Source: Bacteroidales bacterium (lineage in GTDB: Bacteria > Bacteroidota > Bacteroidia > Bacteroidales > UBA10428). Taken from it: DNA of 6,741 nt. How positions within the stretch are numbered: the stretch's first letter is position 1; each line of letters begins with the position of its first letter. The notes under the pieces are model-generated. The model had not been told where the DNA came from. It saw nothing but the letters and a program-made list of their open reading frames with translations, and made no database searches. This document shows positions 1 to 6,137 of this stretch, piece by piece. The DNA lies in the NCBI GenBank assembly GCA_030626465.1, contig DAOUOU010000154.1:1-6741 (forward strand), given 5' to 3'. A program made the translations under genes and the position numbers.

Positions 1-2238
1 GCAGAGGAAGAATTTCACGAACAGGCAAACAGGTTAGCTGATTATCACCGTGAAAATAGTGGGTTAAGCGTTCTGTTGATTACTCCTCAGAAAATTTACA
101 ATGAATTTTCTTCAGGAACTCCTGATGTTTCTGCTCTGAGAGATTTTTTCAGGCATCAATACAAATTAGATCCCGGAGAGAACGGATTGAAATATGTATT
201 GCTTTTTGGGGATGGTTCATACAACAATCACATGAATTATGAAGGCAATACAAATTATATTCTGACCTATCAGTCAAAAAATTCTTTAAATCCTGTTGCA
301 TCATATGTGACTGATGATTTTTTTGGATTGCTGGATGATAACGAGGGAGAAGCTAAAGGTAACATTGATATTGGTATTGGACGATTACCTGTAATGCTGT
401 TCAATGGTGATGACTCAGAAGCAGAACAGGTTGTTGATAAGATATTGGATTATTACCAGTCGGAGATGACCGACTGGCGCAGAACTCTTTGCTTTCTTGG
501 TGATGACGGTTACGATGGTAGCGGATCATCTTATGATGGTATAGCTCACATGCGTGATGCAGATTCACTGGCTAGTCTGGTTGAGAAAAAATACCCCGGA
601 TTTGAGATGAAGAAAATATATCTTGATGCCTATCCTCAGGTTGTTTCAGCAACCGGACCCTCTTACCCGGCAGCAAAAGAAGAGTTGATGGATGCTTTTA
701 ATAAGGGCACACTGGTCTTTAGTTATTGCGGGCATGGAGGAGAAAATGGAATAACCGGTGAAAAAGTTTTAATGGCGGAAGATATTGTCTCGATGAGAAA
801 TAAAAAATATTTGCCCTTATTCATTACTGCAACCTGTGAATTTAGTCGGTTTGATGATGTTGCAATGGAGGTAAGCATGCAGACTGTAAACAATATTTCA
901 CCCAGAACAACTGCAGGGGAAAAAGTAATTTTAAATCCTGAGGGTGGTGGAGTAGCATCCTTAACAACTACACGAGTGGTGTATGCAAATCAGAATTATG
1001 AACTGGCCCGCGAGGTTTACAGTATTTTATTCGGGAAAGATGCAGATGGTAATCCCAACAGAATGGGAGATGTAGTAAAAGATGCCAAGAACAAACTGGG
1101 TGATGACGATACCAATAAATTAAATTTCACCCTTTTAGGAGATCCCGCCATGGTCTTAAAGTTTCCGGAATATAAGGTTATTACAGATAGTATAAATTAC
1201 AATCCTGTTTCTTCGGCATTAGATACCTTGAAGGCATTTGGAAAAGTGACCGTTTCTGGTTTTGTTGCTTTTGATGACAGCACAATCATCGAAGATTTCG
1301 ATGGAGCTGTTTATCCTCATGTATATGACAAAGCAGTGGAGATAAGTACTTTAGGTAATGACGGAGTTATACCTTTCCATTACCGCGAACAAAAGAATTT
1401 GATCTATAAAGGTAAAGCAACAGTTACTAGCGGACGGTTTACATTTGATTTTGTTGTTCCAAAGGACATATCTTATAAAATTGGCAATGGCAAAATAAGT
1501 TATTATGCTGAAAATGGTGCAATTGATGCACGCGGTGAAACAAGGGAAGTGTTGATTGGAGGCACCGATAATACAACCGAACTAGACTATGATGGACCCC
1601 AGATAGAATTGTACATGAACGATGAAAGATTTGAAGATGGCGGAATTACGAACAGAAGCCCTTATTTGTATTCCAGATTGTTTGATATAAATGGGATCAA
1701 CACAACAGGTGTTGGTATCGGCCATGATATCATTGCCATATTAGACGATGATGACTTAAATCCTTATATTCTGAACGATTATTATCAGGCAGAAATTGAT
1801 GATTATCAGTCAGGTACAGTGTATTATCAGCTAAGTGATCTGGAAAGTGGCGGGCACTACCTTACTTTGAAAGCATGGGATGTTTTCAATAATTCATCGG
1901 AAGCAGATATATGCTTTGTGGTCGAAGCAGGTGGTTCGGTATTCGAAGTACTCAATTACCCGAATCCTGCTGATGATTATACCCAGTTTGAATATACTCA
2001 TAATTCTCCTGGCGAAGATCACCACATTACGCTTGAGGTTTATGATCTTTCAGGTCGACTGATCACATCTATTTCCAGGACTTTATACGAATCCGGTTTT
2101 GTGTCTGTACCTTTGGAGTGGAACTTAAGAAACAATTCAGGGACAAAGCTTGGTGCTGGTGTTTATCCCTACAGGTTAAGGATAACTACTTCTGCGGGTA
2201 CCTCTTACATAAATCAAAAGCTAATAATATTAAGGTAA
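1..2238 (+). CDS. porU: PorU, type IX secretion system sortase (C25 gingipain-family peptidase), 5' end missing
   Basis: The frame is open from base 1 with no stop, so the gene begins outside the window; 745 C-terminal residues are present, and the TTG at 76 is only an internal codon. In characterised species PorU is the outer-membrane-associated sortase that removes the C-terminal signal of T9SS cargo and attaches the protein to A-LPS. A C25 peptidase domain fills residues 1 to about 390 (window numbering). It has the catalytic His245 in YCGHGGENG, the nucleophile Cys279 in TATCEFSRFDD, and the family-typical LLGDPAM near 379-384, so the dyad looks intact. A beta-rich region follows, and residues about 644-745 form a FlgD-like/T9SS C-terminal domain (VLNYPNP, then LEVYDLSGRLI and GAGVYPYRL). 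Known PorU proteins are about 1,150 residues or longer, so roughly a third is missing. The call over a secreted gingipain-like protease rests on porV lying directly downstream. Confidence 0.93.
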   Translation, partial: AEEEFHEQANRLADYHRENSGLSVLLITPQKIYNEFSSGTPDVSALRDFFRHQYKLDPGENGLKYVLLFGDGSYNNHMNYEGNTNYILTYQSKNSLNPVASYVTDDFFGLLDDNEGEAKGNIDIGIGRLPVMLFNGDDSEAEQVVDKILDYYQSEMTDWRRTLCFLGDDGYDGSGSSYDGIAHMRDADSLASLVEKKYPGFEMKKIYLDAYPQVVSATGPSYPAAKEELMDAFNKGTLVFSYCGHGGENGITGEKVLMAEDIVSMRNKKYLPLFITATCEFSRFDDVAMEVSMQTVNNISPRTTAGEKVILNPEGGGVASLTTTRVVYANQNYELAREVYSILFGKDADGNPNRMGDVVKDAKNKLGDDDTNKLNFTLLGDPAMVLKFPEYKVITDSINYNPVSSALDTLKAFGKVTVSGFVAFDDSTIIEDFDGAVYPHVYDKAVEISTLGNDGVIPFHYREQKNLIYKGKATVTSGRFTFDFVVPKDISYKIGNGKISYYAENGAIDARGETREVLIGGTDNTTELDYDGPQIELYMNDERFEDGGITNRSPYLYSRLFDINGINTTGVGIGHDIIAILDDDDLNPYILNDYYQAEIDDYQSGTVYYQLSDLESGGHYLTLKAWDVFNNSSEADICFVVEAGGSVFEVLNYPNPADDYTQFEYTHNSPGEDHHITLEVYDLSGRLITSISRTLYESGFVSVPLEWNLRNNSGTKLGAGVYPYRLRITTSAGTSYINQKLIILR

Positions 2239-2262
2239 ATTCAACGTTTTATAATTAATTTC

Positions 2263-2270
2263 TATATTTG
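2263..2270 (+). promoter_or_regulatory. Bacteroidetes-type -7 box for porV
   Basis: TATATTTG is an exact match to the Bacteroidetes -7 consensus TAnnTTTG. A TTC at 2240-2242, 20 nt upstream, is one base off the usual -33 TTG. Transcription would begin near 2276, about 16 nt before the ATG at 2292. The box lies in the 53-nt porU-porV gap, so porV and ispF could be transcribed independently of porU. This is inferred from motif and position only. Confidence 0.6.
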
Positions 2271-2291
2271 CGGACATTAAATTTTCATAGT

Positions 2292-3455
2292 ATGATTAAA
2301 AAGGCTTTTATATTTGTTTTGACATTAATCACGGTCTATATTGCCAAAGCACAGAACAATGATGATGATGTATTAGGCAGGCAAGAAGATCTGAACGCAA
2401 TACTTACCACAGTTCCGTTTCTTACTATCGCTCCCGATTCAAGGTCAGGAGCTATGGGAGATGCTGGTGTTGCAAACTCTCCTGATTTGAATTCACAGCA
2501 TTGGAATGTCGCAAAATATGTTTTTATGGAGCAAAAAACAGGAATTGGCATTTCATATACACCCTGGCTTAAGAATCTGGGTGTAACAGATATTAACCTC
2601 CTTTATCTTTCAGGTTACTACAAATTTGATGAAAGACAGGCAATCAGTGCCGGACTGCGGTATTTTAATCTTGGTACAATAAATTATACAACTACAACCG
2701 GTGAAGATGCAGGAACAGGCCGGCCAAATGAATTTGCGTTTGATGTAGGATATTCAAGGTTGTTTTCAGAGTATTTCAGTATGGGTCTGGTTTTCCGATT
2801 CATTTACTCGGATATTGCCGGAGGTACAGGATCTCTTAACAATATTGTATACAGCCCGGGATTTTCAGTAGCAGCGGACTATGGCATATTTTATCAACGT
2901 CCGTTTGAAGTCAGTAAAAAGGATGCGGTATGGGCTTTCGGGTTGAATATTTCAAATATTGGTACAAAGATGTCCTATTCGGAAGGGGACAAAAAAGAAT
3001 TCATACCGACAAATCTAAGATTAGGCGGGCGTTTTAGCATTGACCTTGATGAATACAACTCAATAGGAGTTACGCTTGACCTTAATAAATTGCTGGTACC
3101 AACTCCTCCGGTTAGATCAGGAGATACAATCATTGCCGGAAAAGATGATAATGTTGGAACGATCAAAGGAATGATACAGTCATTTTACGATGCACCCGGT
3201 GGATTTGAAGAAGAACTTCAGGAAATTATGTATTCAGTTGGTTTAGAATACTGGTATCGCAATCAATTCGCCATAAGGGCAGGATATTTCCATGAGGCCC
3301 AGAAAAAAGGAAATCGAAAATATTTTACAGCCGGTATCGGACTAAAATACAATGTTTTTTCTCTTGACTTTTCCTATCTCATACCAGCAGTTGGAGGAAG
3401 AAACAATCCACTGGCAAATACCATGCGTTTTACACTGGGATTTACTTTTGAATAA
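2292..3455 (+). CDS. porV: PorV (LptO), T9SS outer-membrane beta-barrel shuttle protein
   Basis: 387 residues. PorV is a FadL-like outer-membrane barrel that collects T9SS cargo from the translocon and delivers it to PorU. I chose the ATG at 2292 over the in-frame TTG at 2268 for two reasons: the TTG lies inside the TATATTTG promoter box, and translation from 2292 begins directly with a signal peptide (MIKK, hydrophobic core to about residue 17, likely cleavage AKA|QNN after residue 20). The PorV-typical N-terminal segment follows: VPFLTIAPDSRSGAMGDAGV, then SPDLNSQHWNVAK. The rest alternates as expected for a beta-barrel, ending in strands such as FAIRAGYFHE and a final aromatic-rich MRFTLGFTFE. 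The length is close to the roughly 390 residues of the P. gingivalis protein. It follows porU by 53 nt and precedes ispF by 6 nt. No damage is seen. Confidence 0.93.
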   Translation: MIKKAFIFVLTLITVYIAKAQNNDDDVLGRQEDLNAILTTVPFLTIAPDSRSGAMGDAGVANSPDLNSQHWNVAKYVFMEQKTGIGISYTPWLKNLGVTDINLLYLSGYYKFDERQAISAGLRYFNLGTINYTTTTGEDAGTGRPNEFAFDVGYSRLFSEYFSMGLVFRFIYSDIAGGTGSLNNIVYSPGFSVAADYGIFYQRPFEVSKKDAVWAFGLNISNIGTKMSYSEGDKKEFIPTNLRLGGRFSIDLDEYNSIGVTLDLNKLLVPTPPVRSGDTIIAGKDDNVGTIKGMIQSFYDAPGGFEEELQEIMYSVGLEYWYRNQFAIRAGYFHEAQKKGNRKYFTAGIGLKYNVFSLDFSYLIPAVGGRNNPLANTMRFTLGFTFE

Positions 3456-3461
3456 AGAACC

Positions 3462-3944
3462 ATGAAAGGCCTTCGCGTTGGTTTTGGTTATGATACCCAC
3501 CAGCTGAAAACAGGTCGGAAATTTGTGCTGGGAGGAATATCAATTTCTAACGACAAGGGAGCAGTTGCGCATTCTGATGGTGACGTATTAATTCATGCAA
3601 TATGCGATGCCTTGCTTGGAGCAGCAAATCTTGGTGATATTGGGACTCATTTTCCTGATAATTCTGAAGAGTATAAAGATATTGATAGTAAACTATTACT
3701 TCGCAAAGTAGTTAAAATGCTTGAAGAGAAAAATTACAGGATAGTCAATATCGACTCGACCGTTTTGCTGCAAAGGCCAAAATTAAAAAACTACATTCCT
3801 GAGATGAAAGCATCACTTTCAAAAGTTCTTCAGCAGGATACGAATTGTATAAGTATCAAAGCCACAACAACAGAGAATCTTGGCTTTATAGGTCGGGAAG
3901 AAGGAATAGCAGCTCAGGCTGTTGTGCTGATTGAAGAAGAATGA
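3462..3944 (+). CDS. ispF: 2-C-methyl-D-erythritol 2,4-cyclodiphosphate synthase
   Basis: 160 residues, normal for the family. IspF is a cytosolic, metal-dependent homotrimer that converts 4-diphosphocytidyl-methylerythritol 2-phosphate to methylerythritol 2,4-cyclodiphosphate with release of CMP, in the MEP route to isoprenoid precursors. The N-terminal RVGFGYDTHQL supplies metal ligands Asp11 and His13, and AHSDGDVLIHAICDALLGAA supplies the third, His45. GDIGTHFPD follows, and the C-terminal block TTTENLGFIGREEGIAAQAV matches the family signature near the nucleotide site. All expected catalytic residues are present. The ATG lies 6 nt after the porV stop, with no room for a promoter, so the gene is almost certainly read with porV. 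There is no obvious functional tie to secretion; the adjacency recalls P. gingivalis and is probably conserved gene order rather than a shared pathway. Confidence 0.97.
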   Translation: MKGLRVGFGYDTHQLKTGRKFVLGGISISNDKGAVAHSDGDVLIHAICDALLGAANLGDIGTHFPDNSEEYKDIDSKLLLRKVVKMLEEKNYRIVNIDSTVLLQRPKLKNYIPEMKASLSKVLQQDTNCISIKATTTENLGFIGREEGIAAQAVVLIEEE

Positions 3945-4012
3945 TCACATCTTACTATCATATGAGTGGAACACTAACCACTGGTACAACCCGTATCTAA
4001 AGAGTTCTTATG

Positions 4013-4039
4013 GAAAGTGTTTCGACAGCTTTCTTTATT
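4013..4039 (+). terminator. Possible intrinsic terminator of the porV-ispF unit
   Basis: GAAAG (4013-4017) pairs with CTTTC (4029-4033), and TGT (4018-4020) pairs with ACA (4025-4027). There is a single bulged G at 4028 and a TTCG loop (4021-4024). A T-rich stretch, TTTATT, follows at 4034-4039. It lies 69 nt past the ispF stop. The stem is short and only moderately GC-rich, so this is a weak call. Confidence 0.3.
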
Positions 4040-4192
4040 CATAGCAAAAGCGCTCCCAGGAAAGCAACATTCCACTATTCTACTGTTCCAATATCCCTGC
4101 TTTCAAATTTTATCAATCTGTATAGTAGTTTTTTCAGTTGGTATATTCGATAAGTAATGCACATAAAAGTTCATCAGGCGTAAGATTTTTCA

Positions 4193-4200
4193 TAATTTTA
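4193..4200 (+). promoter_or_regulatory. Candidate -7 box for the CoA-binding/VTT gene pair
   Basis: TAATTTTA matches TAnnTTTG at all but the last position. A TTC at 4170-4172 lies 20 nt upstream in place of the usual -33 TTG. The box ends 17 nt before the ATG at 4218, leaving a leader of roughly a dozen bases, typical of this phylum. The DNA is AT-rich, so a chance match is possible. Confidence 0.4.
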
Positions 4201-4217
4201 TAGAAAAGCAGATAATC

Positions 4218-4586
4218 ATGGGCAAAGTTGTTGTAATTGGAGCCAGTCTTCATCCTCTTCGCTATTCTTATCAGGCAGTTAAAAATTTACTGGAGAGAGG
4301 GTACGATGTTGTACCTGTTGGTATTCGTAATGGTCAGATTGGGAATGCAGTAATAAATACTGAAAGGGCTCCTATAGAGGATGTCGATATTATACTGTTA
4401 TACATCAGCAAAGAAAAGCAAATTGAATATTACGATTATATTTTACAACTTAAGCCAGGAGTTCTATTGTTTAATCCTGGCACTGAAAATCCGGAATTGG
4501 ATAAAATATGTTCTGAACATGGGATAGAAGTAATATATGATTGTGCATTAATCCTTATTGAATCTGATGAATTAAACTCTACCTGA
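4218..4586 (+). CDS. Small CoA-binding domain protein (CoA_binding_2, YccU-like)
   Basis: 122 residues, a single Rossmann fold as usual for this family. The N-terminal strand and glycine loop are VVVIGAS (4-10), followed by a helix and the second strand GYDVVPV (28-34). The later conserved blocks are VDIILLYIS, YYDYILQLKPG and the family hallmark FNPGTENPEL, ending in GIEVIYDCALILI. The fold is that of the CoA-binding domain of succinyl-CoA synthetase alpha, but the catalytic parts of that enzyme are absent. The ligand is assumed from family membership and the cellular role is unknown; it is probably a soluble cytosolic protein. It is followed 10 nt later by the VTT membrane protein gene, so the two are probably co-transcribed. 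No specific functional link between them is known to me. Confidence 0.88.
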   Translation: MGKVVVIGASLHPLRYSYQAVKNLLERGYDVVPVGIRNGQIGNAVINTERAPIEDVDIILLYISKEKQIEYYDYILQLKPGVLLFNPGTENPELDKICSEHGIEVIYDCALILIESDELNST

Positions 4587-4596
4587 GCGAGCTTCT

Positions 4597-5169
4597 ATGA
4601 AGAATACCAAGACGTATTTTGTTATCAGAAATAGTATTAAAGGCTTGATTTGGCTGGGCATCTTTGTTGGGATTTATATTTTGTCTCAGAAATATCTTGA
4701 TACAGATTATTTAAAATGGCTTGAACCTATCTTTGGAAATACAGTTCTGATACTGGTCATATTCCTTATTTCTGAAGTTGTCATTGGTATAATACCTCCC
4801 GAATTATTTATTATCTGGGCTCTGAGACATAACAATCTGTTCGAATTTCTGATTCTGGTCGGAGTGCTTTCCATTGTATCTTACGCAGCAGGTACATCGG
4901 GTTACTTTATTGGACATTATCTGAACAGGTCACTTTTTTTCAGGTTTATTAAAATCAGGTTTTTAAAAAAGCTTGATCAAAGACTCCAGGCATTTGGCAT
5001 GTATTTAATTCTCATCGCGGCTTTGACACCTTTGCCCTTTTCAGGCGTCAGCATGCTCATCGGGTCAGTCAGATATCCGTTTAAAAAATTTATACTGTTG
5101 GCACTAACCAGGTTCATAAGATTTGCTATTTATGCATATGTTTTCTGGCAGGCTAACCTGAATCGTTAG
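4597..5169 (+). CDS. DedA/VTT-family integral membrane protein
   Basis: 190 residues, strongly hydrophobic. Likely membrane segments are residues about 14-31, 49-66, 84-106, 135-156 and 165-184. VTT-family marks include an acidic residue before a proline-containing re-entrant stretch (Glu60, then GIIPPE at 64-69), a small-residue turn AAGTSGYFIGHYL (97-109), and the second re-entrant motif TPLPFSGVSMLIGSVRYP (144-161), followed by KKF. Members of this superfamily are implicated in lipid flipping across the cytoplasmic membrane and in envelope homeostasis; the substrate here is unknown. At the usual F-x-R-x-x-P position the sequence reads AALTPLP, so the arginine is missing, which suggests a short divergent branch (YqaA-like) rather than classical DedA. 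The ATG is 10 nt after the preceding stop. The gene converges with the stress protein gene, with 11 nt between stop codons. Confidence 0.8.
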   Translation: MKNTKTYFVIRNSIKGLIWLGIFVGIYILSQKYLDTDYLKWLEPIFGNTVLILVIFLISEVVIGIIPPELFIIWALRHNNLFEFLILVGVLSIVSYAAGTSGYFIGHYLNRSLFFRFIKIRFLKKLDQRLQAFGMYLILIAALTPLPFSGVSMLIGSVRYPFKKFILLALTRFIRFAIYAYVFWQANLNR

Positions 5170-5180
5170 TAATTGGTACA

Positions 5181-6074
5181 CTAGGGATGAAAAACCAATA
5201 ACGGAATACTACTGTGGTAAAAGAGCCTTTTTGTTAAGCTGGGCTTAAATATTTTTTCAAATACATTTCTTTTTCTTGAAGTCAACGAAATCAAGTTAAT
5301 ACCCTTTTCTTTAATGTAACTATCAATGGCGTCCAGTATATCAACATTTGGATTTAGAATATCACATTCTATTCTCGATTCCTGGTATGATTTTTCAAAG
5401 TAATCTTTCAATCCATCCATTCTAATCTTCTCCCATTTATCTGATTTACTGCCAATATGCAAACAATGTATTTTAAGGCCCAGAAGATTAGTAAAACCCA
5501 TTAGTTTTCTGATGCTAAGGAAATCAGATTCGTCAAAATCTGTAAGGTAAACAATACTATCAAGGTTATTCAGTCCAATAAACCTGTAATTTTCAGGTAC
5601 AGCTAAAACAGGAAATTTTAGTTTCCTGATTGCAATTTCTGTGATACTTCCAAGAATTGAGTTTTCCCTCTTGTCTTTACCTCTGGTACCCATTAACACA
5701 AAATCAGGTTGTAATTCATTTGCAATTTTCTGGATTTCTTCTTTGGCGAGACCTGGCCTGATCTCATAACTTATCTGGTCTGATGATAAACCTGCAGAGG
5801 TAATGTACTCAGACAGGGAATCAAGAAAATTCTGCATGTTTTCAATTTCACTAACCATAAGTTTATTCGTAACATCTTCCCGTAGTTTAATCTGGGTATT
5901 TCTGTTTCCTGTAAGATCAATAAGATCGTAAGCAGGTGAATAAAACGAATGAAAGAACTTGATGTCAGCATTAGCCTTTTGAGCAATTTTGAGGGCGTAT
6001 CGGCTGGCAAGAATACTGTACTCCGAGTAATCAACCGGAACCAGTAAGTTTTTAATTTGAACAAAATTTTCCAA
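5181..6074 (-). CDS. Tandem-domain universal stress protein (UspA family)
   Basis: 297 residues in two UspA-like domains (about 8-160 and 171-297), a common Bacteroidota form. Domain 1 begins NLLVPVDYSEYS, with the nucleotide-contacting Asp15, and contains the ATP-binding loop G-x2-G-x9-G-S as Gly129, Gly132, Gly142 and Ser143, so it probably binds ATP. In domain 2 the equivalent positions are Thr265, Lys268 and Pro278, with Ser279 kept, so nucleotide binding is probably lost there. The protein is cytosolic; such proteins usually accumulate on starvation or stress, but no specific target can be named. The start is the TTG at 6074. No in-frame ATG exists between the upstream stop at 6105-6107 and the start of the domain, and the first internal Met is residue 73, far inside it. 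An ATT at 6075-6077 is an alternative. A promoter-like element lies just upstream (6100-6130). The gene is 63 nt downstream of the lipoprotein gene. Confidence 0.9.
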   Translation of the reverse strand: MENFVQIKNLLVPVDYSEYSILASRYALKIAQKANADIKFFHSFYSPAYDLIDLTGNRNTQIKLREDVTNKLMVSEIENMQNFLDSLSEYITSAGLSSDQISYEIRPGLAKEEIQKIANELQPDFVLMGTRGKDKRENSILGSITEIAIRKLKFPVLAVPENYRFIGLNNLDSIVYLTDFDESDFLSIRKLMGFTNLLGLKIHCLHIGSKSDKWEKIRMDGLKDYFEKSYQESRIECDILNPNVDILDAIDSYIKEKGINLISLTSRKRNVFEKIFKPSLTKRLFYHSSIPLLVFHP

Positions 6075-6096
6075 AATACTGTTTAGAGGTTCTGCT

Positions 6097-6109
6097 CGTA
6101 AAATTTACG
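6097..6109. promoter_or_regulatory. Perfect 13-nt palindrome over the stress-gene -7 box, possible operator
   Basis: CGTAAA (6097-6102) and TTTACG (6104-6109) are exact inverted repeats around one central A. The palindrome covers the whole candidate -7 box (6100-6107) of the minus-strand stress protein gene. This placement suits a repressor site, but no regulator is encoded in view, and AT-rich palindromes occur by chance. Confidence 0.3.
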
Positions 6110-6130
6110 ATAAAATGAAGGCATTGTCAA
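6100..6130 (-). promoter_or_regulatory. Candidate promoter of the universal stress protein gene
   Basis: Read on the minus strand, TTG (6130-6128) is followed after 20 nt by TAAATTTT (6107-6100), a match to the Bacteroidetes pattern TTG-N20-TAnnTTTG with one mismatch at the last base. Transcription would start near 6093, about 20 nt before the TTG codon at 6074. This supports independent expression from the upstream lipoprotein gene and limits how far upstream translation could begin. Confidence 0.5.
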
Positions 6131-6137
6131 GATAAAA

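Larger units (their letters stand above)
3945..4217. other. Intergenic gap after ispF, no convincing gene
   Basis: 273 nt between ispF and the CoA-binding protein gene. The longest + frame I found with an ATG is 47 codons (4010-4153), and the minus strand has only short frames, such as 19 codons from 4193 down to 4134. None matches a protein family I recognise. The gap contains one weak terminator-like hairpin (4013-4033) and one promoter-like box (4193-4200). It has no tRNA-like cloverleaf, tandem repeat or insertion-sequence end that I can see. It could be a decayed gene or simply leader and trailer sequence. Confidence 0.6.

Noticed and set aside
76..78. TTG as the start codon of the first gene
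   Set aside because: The reading frame continues unbroken to base 1 with PorU-like sequence upstream, so the gene simply enters from outside the window.
1880..2062. 60-codon + frame overlapping the 3' part of porU
   Set aside because: It lies wholly inside the conserved C-terminal domain of PorU in another frame, has no family resemblance and no promoter or spacing that suggests a gene.
2336..2551. 71-codon minus-strand frame opposite the start of porV
   Set aside because: It is antisense to the strongly conserved PorV N-terminal motif; its sequence is explained by the codons of the real gene.
2975..3166. 63-codon minus-strand frame opposite the middle of porV
   Set aside because: Shadow of the PorV coding sequence, with no recognisable domain or upstream signals.
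3965..3982. Inverted repeat AGTGG/CCACT just after ispF as a terminator
   Set aside because: Only five base pairs with an eight-base loop and no T-run after it; too weak to call.
4010..4153. 47-codon + frame in the gap after ispF
   Set aside because: Serine/phenylalanine-rich with no family resemblance, no promoter-like box directly upstream, and it overlaps the putative terminator hairpin.
5771..6064. 97-codon minus-strand frame within the stress protein gene
   Set aside because: Same strand but a different frame from a clear UspA-family protein; composition is not protein-like and it matches no family I know.
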